Positions 6,729-15,775 of a DNA stretch of 23,447 bases are shown piece after piece (positions within the stretch are counted from its first letter, which is position 1; each line of letters begins with the position of its first letter). The notes under the pieces were generated by a model that ran no database searches, was not told the origin of the DNA, and saw nothing but the letters and a program-made list of their open reading frames with translations. Source of the DNA: a virus; the IMG/VR virus record IMGVR_UViG_3300008448_000665, positions 1 to 23,447 of that record; one strand, written 5' to 3'. The translations under genes and the position numbers were made by a program.

Positions 6729-8152
6729 TTCTTCCCACCCTTAGCCAAACCTTGTGCGGTCTTCTCTGCTCCATACCCAGCCATTTTCTGCTTGAATATG
6801 TCGAGATCAAAATTCCTCTGTGCGGAAGCCTCACCCAAGGTGTTCCCTACGTTAAATTGCTGGGAAGCCATGTTCTGCGCGGCATTTGTCTTTGCTACAT
6901 CGAGGCCGGTGTTGATATTGAACCTGTTAACATCAAGTCCCGTGGCCGTGTTCGTTTTTGCAACATCTAGCGCAGTTCCAACGTCAGCCATACCACCCTT
7001 CAAACTTCGCTCTGCCTCAGTCATGCCGATATTGGATTCAAGGTCGGATGCCGTCGACAATGCAGATTGACGCTGCTTAGCCGCTTCGGACTTAATACCA
7101 AGCCTTTCAAGCGCACCTTGCTGCATAGCCGAAGACTGGCCCATATTCTGCTGAGCCATTTGTGCCTTTGCCAAACTTGTTGCAGCACCACTGCCAAGCC
7201 CACCGCGCATAGCTAAACTTGCACGGGCACCGGCAGCACTACCCGCCGACTGCCTTGCGGCTGCGTCAATAGCAGATTTCTGCTCCAAATCTTGCTTCTC
7301 TAGTGCCAATTTCTCCCATGGTGAAGTTTCACCACGGCCCAACTCACCAAGGGCTTTTAAATTCTCCCCACCTGAAAAACCCGTGTACTTCCTTTCAGGT
7401 GCCTTAATGTTTTCTGGTCTGGATAGCCTTCCCGCCGTGACCTCAACAGGGCTAACCTGCATATTTTCAGGGAGACTTATGTTATCAAGGGACTTCAATT
7501 TTGGTGTAGGTAGGTTTTCTGAAAAGTCTTTAAACCCTGCCCATGCACTTTGCACCGATTCGGGTGAATTATCTTTTTTGCTAGGTGATATAGCATTTGA
7601 AATACCACCAGTAGATATAGTCGACTGTACGTCTTTAGCTTTTTCTAAAAGATCAGGGGTTTTCACTGCTGAAATAGCATTTGAAATACCTGGTGCCATA
7701 ACATTTGTAGAAGTTGTTGCAACATTGGTTGCAACATCTATAGGTGTTTTTCCCAATGTGCTTACACTGGGGGTAGCGGTAGTTGCTGCTACATTCTTGC
7801 GCGTAATGCTACCTGTGAGATCTGCAACAGGGGCTTGTACAGCAGCAATTAACGGCTTTACAGGTGCCGTTACAACTTTAGTAGCCTCACCTATGGGGTT
7901 TTTAACAACAGCCTTCGCCGTGCCAACGGGATCTGTTACGGCTTTCTTAACTGGCGCAACAGTAGCAGCTATAGATTTGTTAGCGGCACCAAGTATGCCA
8001 CCACCTGATAGACTTATCTTACCACTGGGTTTTATCGATGTGGATGCTTTTGGTGGTGTTACAAAATTTTGCACTGCTTTCACGGGGGCAGTGATAGGTG
8101 CCGTTACCGCTTTAGCAACAGAAGCAACACTTTTTGGTACTTTAAATCCCAT
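6725..8152 (-). CDS. Ala/Thr/Val-rich internal/ejection-type protein (475 aa)
   Basis: ATG at 8152 has AGG about seven bases upstream. The first third is low-complexity Lys/Ala/Val/Pro/Thr (KAVTAPITAPVKAVQNF, VVKNPIGEATKVVTAPVKP), with repeats of a V-K/T-x-P type. A duplicated GISNAIS element occurs around residues 155 and 185. Residues about 265-400 are helical with an SAGSAAGARASLAMRGGLGS stretch, and residues about 395-440 carry a repeated GLDVAKTN or GLDVNRFN element. The C-terminus is Lys-rich. Repeats, lack of cysteine and weak amphipathy suggest an elongated internal virion protein. A long antisense frame at 7383-8231 is a composition shadow of the Ala/Thr/Val codons. Confidence 0.72.
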   Translation of the reverse strand: MGFKVPKSVASVAKAVTAPITAPVKAVQNFVTPPKASTSIKPSGKISLSGGGILGAANKSIAATVAPVKKAVTDPVGTAKAVVKNPIGEATKVVTAPVKPLIAAVQAPVADLTGSITRKNVAATTATPSVSTLGKTPIDVATNVATTSTNVMAPGISNAISAVKTPDLLEKAKDVQSTISTGGISNAISPSKKDNSPESVQSAWAGFKDFSENLPTPKLKSLDNISLPENMQVSPVEVTAGRLSRPENIKAPERKYTGFSGGENLKALGELGRGETSPWEKLALEKQDLEQKSAIDAAARQSAGSAAGARASLAMRGGLGSGAATSLAKAQMAQQNMGQSSAMQQGALERLGIKSEAAKQRQSALSTASDLESNIGMTEAERSLKGGMADVGTALDVAKTNTATGLDVNRFNINTGLDVAKTNAAQNMASQQFNVGNTLGEASAQRNFDLDIFKQKMAGYGAEKTAQGLAKGGKK

Positions 8153-8160
8153 ATATCACC

Positions 8161-8847
8161 CTATACGTGGTCATTGTAATGAGTCATATCCGCCTCAATC
8201 AAAGTATCACCGTCGGCAGATAGGTTTGTAAGTGTGGATGTCATTTGCTCGCGCTGGTGTTGCAGCATTTGAATGGCAAGTTGTAAGTTCGGATGCCCTT
8301 CCTTCTCGTAGCAGCGAACCTTAACAAATTGAATAACAAAATGCACAAACTCTGGTATGTCGCAAATATCCTCATCTGCTATTAGTCTGTTAGCATTGCG
8401 CAGGTACCAGGCAGTCACAAATTGGCCGTCTTCTTTTGGTGTTGGTACCAAAATTACCTTAGGTTCACCTGCTGTGGAATTGTCCATAAAGTACTCATAG
8501 CGAGAACTCTGGCCCGTAATGGCTACTTCATGGTACCTTTCAATTCTCTTTGAGTGAGGTATCATTTTGATCGGGTAAACATCCGAACCATTCACATACA
8601 TGAGCCTACGGATTTTATTTGCATAGATGTCGGCTGGGACATCATAGTCCTCTTGCCCATTAACCAAAGTAATTGGTGCGCGTGCCAGAAAGTAATCCTC
8701 ATACAAAGTATGTATTTCCGACTCACATTCATCGATTGCTTCGTTAACGTAGTCTTGCAACTCCTCAGGTTGGATGAAATCCTCATCCTCAAGGTCAAGA
8801 TCACGGTTGACTTTTTGCTTGATTTCTTGGTAGGTCCAATATCTCAT
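8161..8847 (-). CDS. Head-tail adaptor/neck protein (228 aa)
   Basis: ATG at 8847 overlaps the previous TGA (ATGA). Early residues fit a phage adaptor or head-completion protein: acidic helices (IKQKVNRDLDLEDEDF, then EELQDYVNEAIDECESEIHT), a YEDYFLAR motif, then a beta segment with NGQEDYDVPADIYANKIRRL. This N-terminal D-x-V-N-E-A-I-x(9)-L-Y-x-D-Y-F pattern is shared by many podovirus portal-bound adaptor proteins, from memory. The C-terminal part is helical (LQLAIQMLQHQREQMTSTL). Its place between tail-hub genes and the internal proteins supports the call. Copy number and exact partner cannot be told from sequence. Confidence 0.78.
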   Translation of the reverse strand: MRYWTYQEIKQKVNRDLDLEDEDFIQPEELQDYVNEAIDECESEIHTLYEDYFLARAPITLVNGQEDYDVPADIYANKIRRLMYVNGSDVYPIKMIPHSKRIERYHEVAITGQSSRYEYFMDNSTAGEPKVILVPTPKEDGQFVTAWYLRNANRLIADEDICDIPEFVHFVIQFVKVRCYEKEGHPNLQLAIQMLQHQREQMTSTLTNLSADGDTLIEADMTHYNDHV

Positions 8848-9182
8848 ACCGTTCGGCCCTCACTATACGCACCTATGTAAGCTCTAACCCTGACCGAGGC
8901 TGTGATATCAGCGTAAAGTTTATCAGAAGTAAATGAGTCATACAACCATGTTATATCCCCACCGACTGCCGATGTCGTAATAATGTCTGTAGGGATGAAC
9001 GGTAAATGATGTGGTATCTCAACAGTACCAGGATAGCTCGGTAGCTTTAGATCAAACTTATAGAAGTCAAAACGGCCACGGGAAAAAGGGTCATCGCGCA
9101 AAAAGTCGGCCACCCGCCGAAAATTTTCGGCTATTTTAATCTCTTTTATGTCTTTGATAAAAAGATTTAAACGCCTTGTCAT
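8844..9182 (-). CDS. Small neck/tail structural protein (112 aa)
   Basis: ATG at 9182 overlaps the previous TGA (ATGA), and its own TGA overlaps the next ATG, so it is coupled on both sides. The N-terminus is a basic helix (KDIKEIKIAENFRRVADFLR). The second half is beta-rich (ITTSAVGGDITWLYDSFTSD then ADITASVRVRAYIG), ending with an RAYIG strand found in several small phage neck or tail-completion proteins. No enzyme motif. The size and location suggest an accessory neck or tail component; the precise role is unknown. Confidence 0.7.
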   Translation of the reverse strand: MTRRLNLFIKDIKEIKIAENFRRVADFLRDDPFSRGRFDFYKFDLKLPSYPGTVEIPHHLPFIPTDIITTSAVGGDITWLYDSFTSDKLYADITASVRVRAYIGAYSEGRTV

Positions 9183-11428
9183 GCAATCGATCCAATCTCG
9201 TTTGGTCTAAACGCGCTCTGTGTCCTACCAAACTGTGAGAAATGTAGGGTAAACGCTACCAAATGGAACACCTCTCCTTTAGGAACCCCGCGAATCTCCC
9301 AGTCAGAATCAGCACTATCAACGCTAAGGTTTGGGTTGTCCTCATACTGCAAAACAGTGTCGGACAACCGTTCGACGATGGAAAACTCGCGCCCCCAGTC
9401 GTTAGCAAAAGAGATTTTAAGGTCGGATACACTTTCTGGCCATTTATCACCATTTAACAATGTTGCGGTCTTGTTGAAAGAGTCGATCGAACAATTCTCG
9501 CGTATGATGGACGAATAAATAGGAACATAAGCGTTAGTCATACGGATCGACTTATAGGAACAACGCAACCCTTTGGCTGGAAAACGCCTTTGCTCCTCAA
9601 TTAGCCCCGAAAAGTTCCAAGTAAGAAGCGGATCACCCCAGAGAACATCGGGGTCACCCCATGTGAAATTACCTTTGAACCGTATAGGTTTAAGGTAGCC
9701 GTACTGGCGTCCGTCGTCATTATTAGAAATTATCTGTACGGAAATGTTCGTTTCGTTTCTAAACTGCGCTGACACACGCGGTATAAATTTCCGCACAAAG
9801 TTGTTACCGAAATTTGTGGCACAACTTTCGTAATCAAAGATAATAGCCTCTGTGATCCAATCATCAGGTGTTTTAGCCATATCGACTAAGGGGTCAGTGC
9901 GTAGCCCGTCGTCATGTTGGAACAGAAAACCCCGCCGGTCACCACGTACTAGGTTACCGTCTTTGAATTCGATAGCCGTAGGTGCCCAACTCTCCGAACC
10001 GTTACCCATACGCGTGAAACTGCTCTGATCCGTAAGTGGCCAGTTAAGGTCAAGGACAATACAGGCATCGTTATCTATCACACCGCCCTGCACTGACCAC
10101 CAAATTCGACGGTTTACAGAGTCATACCTGCCAACAATCCTCCGCTTTTTGTCCGCTGCTGAAGTATAAAGCGCATGTGTTGTAGGCCAATCGTCGTTCA
10201 ACGGGATGACTCTCTGGCCATCGGTGAAATAAATTTTGTCCTTACCCCACCAGAAAACGCCCTCAAGCGTTTGAACGACCGACTGTGATGAGATACAGGT
10301 AGCAGTGTCCGATATTCTCTGAGCTACCATGCTCCCACGGCCTAGCTCGTCGTAACGACCGTCGAGACGGAAAACACCCTGCGAGCAAAGCAGAACAGGT
10401 ATACCATTGGCTGATGACATCCCAACAATGTCCGCATCGATATCGGTAACAAAGTCAATAGGGCATGAGTCAATGTCGCCTGGTATGGACTGCCTAACAC
10501 GGTTATTGTGCTTCTGCGCCCCTTCCTTAATACAGGCATACAAAGCAACACCCTCCACAACATGTACCAACTTCGCCAAAGGTGGCGGGTCATTCTCAAC
10601 AACACCCCCCTCGGTATAGAGAAGCTGATTGTTTTGGAGAGCAGTGTCAGTGGTGGTATCAACGTAAGATGTGGTGCCGTTTGTAACCTCAGCTACTTTG
10701 TACCAAGTTGCGCCGTCAAGCACATTCCTATAGATACCAATTTTTACATTAGCAGTGTCATAATTTAAAGCTGAACCATTGGACAAAACGGGTATGTTAG
10801 TGATTGTATTTGTTCCAACTGTACCAGCAGTAGGCACAAATACCTCACGAACAGGACCGATATCAAGGAACTGTACGGTACCAACAGTGTATGTGTACTC
10901 ATGTACAAACTTGTAAGTATACGATCCAGCTCCGTTAGCATGTGCAATGCTAGGGTTAGAAGCTAATTCAGGTAGCCCAGCAGTTCTAACATTTAGGATG
11001 CTAGACCCATCCTTGAACAACTTAACGGGTGCCGTGTATTCATCGGATGTTATAATTAGGTGATGGTTCCACTCGGCAAAACTAAGCACAGTATCATAGG
11101 AAAATGCTGTCGGAAATGTGCCGTTACTTGTAGGACCAAGTAGTTCGTTAAAGCCAGCATCATACGTGTAGAGTTTATCGCCAGAATGAATTAGCAGGGT
11201 ATCTTCAAAATAGAGAAGGGTACCTACCCTCTGTTCTCCCAAAGGTATCTGTGGGTCTAAAGGGTACAGAATCTCAGAACCAGGGCGTGACCTTAGCTTA
11301 CCAAGGTTACCATATTCCAAAATCAAAAGATTTTCAGCACGACGGCATTTTTGCAGAGAGCCGTCAAGGTAGTTATCTGTGAAACCACCCTGAAAATCCT
11401 TAAACTCAAATGGTCCTTGATCGATCAT
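9179..11428 (-). CDS. Large beta-propeller-type tail hub/DNA-stabilisation-like protein (749 aa)
   Basis: ATG at 11428 overlaps the previous TGA (ATGA). The N-terminal motif FKDFQGGFTDNYLDGS followed by AENLLI and KLRSRPGSEI is typical of a phage protein family with several short beta-propeller blades, comparable in role to the P22 gp10-type stabilisation or tail-hub proteins. Middle segments have repeated blade patterns, for example GVFWWGKDKIYFTDGQRVIP around residue 400 and a WWSVQGG strand near residue 445. The C-terminal 250 residues are beta-rich with IRMTNAYVPIYSS. No enzyme motif is visible. It probably sits under or around the portal and closes the packaged head. Family identity is from pattern, not search. 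Confidence 0.72.
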   Translation of the reverse strand: MIDQGPFEFKDFQGGFTDNYLDGSLQKCRRAENLLILEYGNLGKLRSRPGSEILYPLDPQIPLGEQRVGTLLYFEDTLLIHSGDKLYTYDAGFNELLGPTSNGTFPTAFSYDTVLSFAEWNHHLIITSDEYTAPVKLFKDGSSILNVRTAGLPELASNPSIAHANGAGSYTYKFVHEYTYTVGTVQFLDIGPVREVFVPTAGTVGTNTITNIPVLSNGSALNYDTANVKIGIYRNVLDGATWYKVAEVTNGTTSYVDTTTDTALQNNQLLYTEGGVVENDPPPLAKLVHVVEGVALYACIKEGAQKHNNRVRQSIPGDIDSCPIDFVTDIDADIVGMSSANGIPVLLCSQGVFRLDGRYDELGRGSMVAQRISDTATCISSQSVVQTLEGVFWWGKDKIYFTDGQRVIPLNDDWPTTHALYTSAADKKRRIVGRYDSVNRRIWWSVQGGVIDNDACIVLDLNWPLTDQSSFTRMGNGSESWAPTAIEFKDGNLVRGDRRGFLFQHDDGLRTDPLVDMAKTPDDWITEAIIFDYESCATNFGNNFVRKFIPRVSAQFRNETNISVQIISNNDDGRQYGYLKPIRFKGNFTWGDPDVLWGDPLLTWNFSGLIEEQRRFPAKGLRCSYKSIRMTNAYVPIYSSIIRENCSIDSFNKTATLLNGDKWPESVSDLKISFANDWGREFSIVERLSDTVLQYEDNPNLSVDSADSDWEIRGVPKGEVFHLVAFTLHFSQFGRTQSAFRPNEIGSIA

Positions 11429-11802
11429 GATAAAATGATAACCTTACCGGATAAGGTGTTGTTGTTTATGTACAGGTAAAATGTGTTTGCACTTACTTTT
11501 TCAATTTTAGGGTAGAAAAACTCACCTGTCGATAGCTTAAAAGCAAATGCAAAGTTATCGAACAACATTGAACCTGACATGGTTAATAACTGCCTATACG
11601 TACCATTACCCTGCGATACCCAAGAACCACTGCTAAAAGCAATCTCGGTGATAATCACAGAAGCCGTTGTCAGTTTTGCGGAGTCAGAACCATTGTGCGT
11701 GTGGTCGTTTAGTTTCTGGAAGTTTAATTCAAGTGCTGGAAAAAAATCCACACCCTTGTCATTGGTTTCTGGTTTTTTGTAGCCGTATGTTAGCGTTAAC
11801 AT
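11425..11802 (-). CDS. Small capsid/fibre-associated protein (125 aa)
   Basis: ATG at 11802 has a perfect ribosome site, GGAGG with seven bases of spacing, only three bases after the previous stop. Residues 5-45 read YGYKKPETNDKG, then FFPALELNFQKLNDHTHNG and SDSAKL, a pattern I recall in phage proteins encoded beside fibre or head-decoration genes. The histidine-rich HTHNG element is also found in fibre trimers that bind metal, but I cannot prove that here. The remainder forms beta strands (ITEIAFSSGSWVSQGNGTYR). It probably partners the large upstream fibre protein. Confidence 0.75.
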   Translation of the reverse strand: MLTLTYGYKKPETNDKGVDFFPALELNFQKLNDHTHNGSDSAKLTTASVIITEIAFSSGSWVSQGNGTYRQLLTMSGSMLFDNFAFAFKLSTGEFFYPKIEKVSANTFYLYINNNTLSGKVIILS

Positions 11803-11805
11803 CCC

Positions 11806-14448
11806 TTAACCTCCAGTGACGAGTGTTGGAGTAGCACAAAGACCTGGGCTTAGGTCGCTACCGGAACCGGAGCAACCTATGTAGTGTGTTACCGCTTCCG
11901 AAACTTGCCCCCTTGGTACAAAGTAGAGTTTATTTGTGGTTGGTGAGTACACCCCACCAGAATAACCAGCGTTTGCCATATTACTTATGTTTGGTGTGTA
12001 TGTGACTACAGTACCAGGGTTTTTACAATCGACGTAATGCCAAAGGCTCATTCCACTCGTACTAGGTATAAAATAGATACGGTCCAAAATAGGGTGGTAA
12101 ACAGCCCCAGAATAACCGCGTGACCCGCCTATCGTGGTATTTGTATATGTTCCGATCGATGGACTACTCACAGTATTTATATAATGGAATGTAGCCTGGT
12201 TCGCACGAGTGTTTGGGCTAAAGTAAACTCTTTTATTTAATGGTGAGTATGCGCCGCCAGCGTAGGCATATGCTGCCAGTGTTAGGCCATGTGCATAAGC
12301 GTTGACCCCATATGCATCAACAAAATGCCAGTTCGTTTGGTTTGATTGACCAGCAGGCACAAAGTAAATTCGGTCATTGCTAGGCGAATAAACCCCACCA
12401 TGATAAGCATAACTAACGGCTGTGGCACCATGCGCATAAGCAACCACATTCCCCGTAGCGCAATCAATATAGTGCCAGTTCGTTTGGTTAGCTTGTGCAG
12501 CTGGTACAAGATAGATACGATCCCAAACAGGGTGGTAAACACCCCCAATATAAGCATTAGATACCGCTGTAGCACCATGGGCATAAGCCACAATATTACC
12601 TGTATAACAGTCAACATAATGCCAATTTGTTTGGTTGGCTTGCCCATATGGTACAAAATAAACCCTGTTTTGCTTTGGCGAATAAACGGCACCCGCATAG
12701 GGATCTGCCCCTACAACAGTAGCACCGGAAGCGTACTGAACAATAGCACCAGTCTCACAATTTAAATAAAGCCAATCACGCGTATCCGCATTTGTACCAG
12801 GTGAAAAATATATCCTGTTCAAGGTTGGTACAAGTGCGCCACCAAAATAAGATTCAGGGGAATTGGCTGGCATGGCCATTGTGCCGGGGTATGCAAGTGA
12901 ATTCCTGTTCTTAAAATGTACTTTTCTAAGTATAGAAGAAAACTTGTCGCTGTTCGCATGTCTTATGTACTCATTACCATTGAAACTATCCCCATAGCCA
13001 TTTGTTCTGTAGGAATCCTCTGAAACAAAGCTCAAAGGCTCTAATTCATTAACAACAATGCTGTCGATTGTAATGTCTGCCCCAGGTGTGGTGGAACCAA
13101 CCGACTCCAACCTAAGTTTAGTGTTGCTTGTGTAGAAAGATTCAGGGGTCTGTAAAATGATTTCATAGTAACTTGGTAGTGATCCTGGAATAGTTAAATT
13201 TGCCTCGTTTATAATCTCATACTCTACCCATGTTCCGCTTCTATAAAACCCAACCTTCCACTCAAAACCTGTTAGGGTACCCGTAGGTACCATTTTTAAA
13301 ATTAATGTGGCCGTTAAAGCCTTTTTTTCTTGGTAGGTGTTATTGCTTCTTAATGTGAATTCAACATAGCTATTTGCAGATGACTGATTCTTGGTAATTA
13401 GTAGTGACTTATTTCCTTTAAGGATACCTGTACCTGTAACCGTAGAAATTGCAAAAACAGGTGAAACAATATCGCTTACGCTGTTTTCAAAATCAGGGTT
13501 TAGTACCAAATTGTTAGCACTTGAACCACCAAAAGTATTTAAACTTGTGCCGTCGTCGAACTTGGGTACCTTCATTGTGGTGTCGTAAACTAACGTGCCT
13601 TCCTTGCGCGTTAGTGCGTTAAGGTTAGTCGTTGTTCCCTTTGGAATCGTGATTCGTCTGCTGTTTGATGCTGCCCCCCCGTTAATATCCTTGTTAATAA
13701 TTTCCAACGTATTATCTGCTGTCGCTATTGGGACAAAAGCAACGCCAGTATCAATAACAGGAGTAAAAGTTGAATTTAAATAAATTAACGTCCCCGCATA
13801 ATTTGTAAACCCGAAAGTGTCAGATGTTTGCGGAAGCGTTAATCTACGAGTTGTGGAAGCCGTACCCCCGTCAAAAATCTTGTTCGTAAGTGTTTGCGTA
13901 CCATCAAGAGTAACAAGAGTCTTTAAAGTCGTTCCGTTGTCGAACTTAAGAAAGTTCAACGTCGTATCGTAAACTAACGTACCTTGCTTGCGCGTTAGTG
14001 CGTTAAGGTTAGTCGTCGTGTCCTTTGGAATCGTGATTCTACGTGTGTCCGCCGCTGTGCCGCCGTCAATGTCCTTATTCGTAAGTGTCTGCGTACCATC
14101 GATGGTAGCGAGGGGATTTAGATTCGTTCCGTCGTCGTACTTAAAAAAGTTCAACGTCGTGTCGTAAACTAACGTGCCTTGCTTGCGCGTTAGTGCGTTA
14201 AGGTTAGTCGTCGTGTCCTTTGGAATCGTGATTCTACGTGTGTCCGCCGCTATGCCGCCGTCAAAATCCTTATTCGTAAGGACTTGGGCTGTGTCTGTGT
14301 CCACGAAAGTTTTCCACACCGATCCGTTATAAATTTTAGACACCAAATCAGTGGTATGAAAATATAACAACCCCATCGAAGCGGGTGTCGGATCAGAAGC
14401 TAAATTATGCAATTGCGCATACTCAAGCTGGCCAAGAGTAAGACCCAT
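11806..14448 (-). CDS. Modular fibre protein: stalk repeats, CBM-like domain, seven propeller-like repeats (880 aa)
   Basis: ATG at 14448 follows GGAG with seven bases of spacing. Residues about 50-310 contain four ~65-residue modules of the type TLTNKDIDGG, then RRITIPKDTTTNLNALTRK and GTLVYDTT; two or three are nearly identical and one is divergent. Residues about 315-480 (VLNPDFENS onward) resemble a jelly-roll carbohydrate-binding-type domain. Residues 535-880 hold seven repeats of 47-51 residues with the core GGVYSPxxDRIYFVP, NWHYVDC and AYAHGAT, expected to form a seven-bladed propeller. This fits a surface-binding fibre. It lies directly after the capsid gene, so it may be a head fibre rather than a tail fibre. 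Function is inferred. Confidence 0.82.
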   Translation of the reverse strand: MGLTLGQLEYAQLHNLASDPTPASMGLLYFHTTDLVSKIYNGSVWKTFVDTDTAQVLTNKDFDGGIAADTRRITIPKDTTTNLNALTRKQGTLVYDTTLNFFKYDDGTNLNPLATIDGTQTLTNKDIDGGTAADTRRITIPKDTTTNLNALTRKQGTLVYDTTLNFLKFDNGTTLKTLVTLDGTQTLTNKIFDGGTASTTRRLTLPQTSDTFGFTNYAGTLIYLNSTFTPVIDTGVAFVPIATADNTLEIINKDINGGAASNSRRITIPKGTTTNLNALTRKEGTLVYDTTMKVPKFDDGTSLNTFGGSSANNLVLNPDFENSVSDIVSPVFAISTVTGTGILKGNKSLLITKNQSSANSYVEFTLRSNNTYQEKKALTATLILKMVPTGTLTGFEWKVGFYRSGTWVEYEIINEANLTIPGSLPSYYEIILQTPESFYTSNTKLRLESVGSTTPGADITIDSIVVNELEPLSFVSEDSYRTNGYGDSFNGNEYIRHANSDKFSSILRKVHFKNRNSLAYPGTMAMPANSPESYFGGALVPTLNRIYFSPGTNADTRDWLYLNCETGAIVQYASGATVVGADPYAGAVYSPKQNRVYFVPYGQANQTNWHYVDCYTGNIVAYAHGATAVSNAYIGGVYHPVWDRIYLVPAAQANQTNWHYIDCATGNVVAYAHGATAVSYAYHGGVYSPSNDRIYFVPAGQSNQTNWHFVDAYGVNAYAHGLTLAAYAYAGGAYSPLNKRVYFSPNTRANQATFHYINTVSSPSIGTYTNTTIGGSRGYSGAVYHPILDRIYFIPSTSGMSLWHYVDCKNPGTVVTYTPNISNMANAGYSGGVYSPTTNKLYFVPRGQVSEAVTHYIGCSGSGSDLSPGLCATPTLVTGG
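11809..12846 (-). repeat. Seven ~150-bp repeats encoding propeller blades
   Basis: Seven consecutive units (50, 49, 49, 47, 50, 50 and 51 codons) encode the blade core GGVYSPxxDRIYFVP. Units 2-4 are the most similar, including at DNA level. Similarity is clear by eye; divergence is higher in units 1 and 5-7. Confidence 0.8.
13570..14300 (-). repeat. ~195-bp stalk modules in fibre gene
   Basis: Copies of a segment with GCGCGTTAGTGCGTTAAGG recur about 195 bp apart (14166 and 13971, counted at the same internal point), with a third conserved copy near 13587 and a diverged copy between. The encoded unit is about 65 residues. Near-identical DNA makes the stalk length prone to change by recombination. 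Confidence 0.8.
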
Positions 14449-14474
14449 GGAAAACTCCGTTGTGGTAAATAATC

Positions 14475-14490
14475 GGGGGCTTTCGCCCCC
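14475..14490 (-). terminator. GC hairpin after major capsid gene
   Basis: The minus-strand RNA would form GGGGGC-GAAA-GCCCCC, a six-pair GC stem with a GAAA tetraloop, six bases after the capsid gene's TAA. The following sequence is GATTATTT, a weak T-tract. It could be a partial terminator, or an RNA-stability element at the 3' end of the heavily needed capsid message. Confidence 0.6.
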
Positions 14491-14495
14491 TTAAT

Positions 14496-15749
14496 TTAGT
14501 AGCTAATGCTATGGATGATACCGTTGTGACCAGGCTTGGTCCACTCCATTTCACCGAAAAGGGAAATGTCGAGAATGTACTGGTACCCGTCTTCAGTACG
14601 AACTTCGTAGTACTCTAGGCCATTAGGGCTTTTTCTCTTCTTGAAAAATCCATTTGATCGGAAGATCAAAGAAGACCAGTCAATGAAAGCAATGATATCG
14701 TCGTCCCACTCTTGGATACCTACGATAGTCAAAGCACCTTTGACACTAGTAATCTCAATCTCAGTCCAACCATAGAGACTTGCAGAAGCGTCCTTGGTGA
14801 CCATGTATGGTCCCTTTTGCGCTTGCAATAACTTCATGATGGAACCAAGGTGCTTGTAGCTCATCATGATAGTTTTTGCATTGCCCTTGGCGCGAGTACG
14901 AATCTCGGTATAGGCGTCAAAAATCTTGTCAAGAATATTAGCTGCGGTGATAGAACTCCCTGAAATATTAACGGCTTGCAGGTAAGGGTAGGCCAACTTA
15001 CTTACACCGTGCAAGGTAGAGGAACCGCCGTTTGCCGCACTCAACAGAGCCATACGGAAGCTAGTGAAAGTGTAGTTGTTACCTGCACCATCCGTAACAC
15101 CGTCGTGGTAAAACTTAGCCGCTTGTGCCGTGGTGTAAGCAGACAAATCAGCAGCAGCCCCGCCGCGAGTCAGGGAGAATGTTACCTCTTTTGTGTTTAC
15201 GTCAATTGCGATAACATAAATGTCTGCCTTAACAGAGTTACCGTCATCAATAACGCACTTCTGTCGCAACATGAAACGGTCAACACGGTCGACGATAAAT
15301 TTACCCGTTGCACCGTTTGTGCTGTCGGTCGCAGTCGCAAAATGCGGACCAGAACCAAGTTGGATAGATGTGACCATTTTGAAATAGTCCATCATTTCGT
15401 CGATCTCGTCTGGCAAAATCTTAAGGAAAGTATCCTCTGGGATTTTACCACTGTCATGCTGCATAAGGTCTGTGTGATTAAACAGCAGCGATCCCCAACA
15501 TTCGACGTAAGAATCTATACTACCACGCACGAACTTACTTTGAGCAATGTCAGAGGAAGCAGTAAGTTTTCCAAATCGAACCGAGCTGGCCGATGCACCA
15601 CGAAAAGGCACGACAATTTTTCCGCCCTTCCAATTGTCATCCTTTTCAACCTTGGTAAGGATATAATCGCGCTTGATTAGCTCCTCTTTCAAAAGTCGGT
15701 TCGGTAGATACTCATTCAACAAGTCTTGAAATTCACGAGTAGTTGCCAT
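14496..15749 (-). CDS. Major capsid protein (417 aa)
   Basis: ATG at 15749 follows AAAGGGG with about seven bases of spacing. The gene lies directly after a scaffold-like gene and before a terminator-like hairpin, the usual place of a major capsid gene. Size and features fit an HK97-fold coat protein: a charged N-terminal helix (FQDLLNEYLPNRLLKEELIK), a Gly/Ser loop (FRGASASSVRFGKLT), a long central helix region (DEIDEMMDYFKM), an inserted beta domain (about residues 150-220), and a C-terminal segment with YKHLGSIMKLLQAQKGPYM. I cannot name the coat family. No cleavage site or protease gene is seen, so scaffold may leave intact. Confidence 0.82.
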   Translation of the reverse strand: MATTREFQDLLNEYLPNRLLKEELIKRDYILTKVEKDDNWKGGKIVVPFRGASASSVRFGKLTASSDIAQSKFVRGSIDSYVECWGSLLFNHTDLMQHDSGKIPEDTFLKILPDEIDEMMDYFKMVTSIQLGSGPHFATATDSTNGATGKFIVDRVDRFMLRQKCVIDDGNSVKADIYVIAIDVNTKEVTFSLTRGGAAADLSAYTTAQAAKFYHDGVTDGAGNNYTFTSFRMALLSAANGGSSTLHGVSKLAYPYLQAVNISGSSITAANILDKIFDAYTEIRTRAKGNAKTIMMSYKHLGSIMKLLQAQKGPYMVTKDASASLYGWTEIEITSVKGALTIVGIQEWDDDIIAFIDWSSLIFRSNGFFKKRKSPNGLEYYEVRTEDGYQYILDISLFGEMEWTKPGHNGIIHSISY

Positions 15750-15775
15750 TTTTATTCCCCTTTAGGAAAAATTTG

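Noticed and set aside
7383-8231. 282-codon plus-strand open frame
   Set aside because: It is antisense to the Ala/Thr/Val/Lys-rich ejection-type gene, whose codon composition keeps the opposite strand open. No ribosome site or promoter, and its product looks like a shadow.
12282-12698. 138-codon minus-strand frame inside the fibre gene
   Set aside because: It repeats with the propeller repeats in another frame; its openness follows from the repeat composition.
91-14448. Diversity-generating retroelement or variable-repeat target in fibre genes
   Set aside because: No reverse transcriptase, no template repeat and no adenine-biased copy are visible in the window.
14976-15680. 234-codon plus-strand open frame
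   Set aside because: Antisense to the major capsid gene; product is Cys/Arg/Thr/Val-rich without protein-like pattern, and no other plus-strand gene is expected here.
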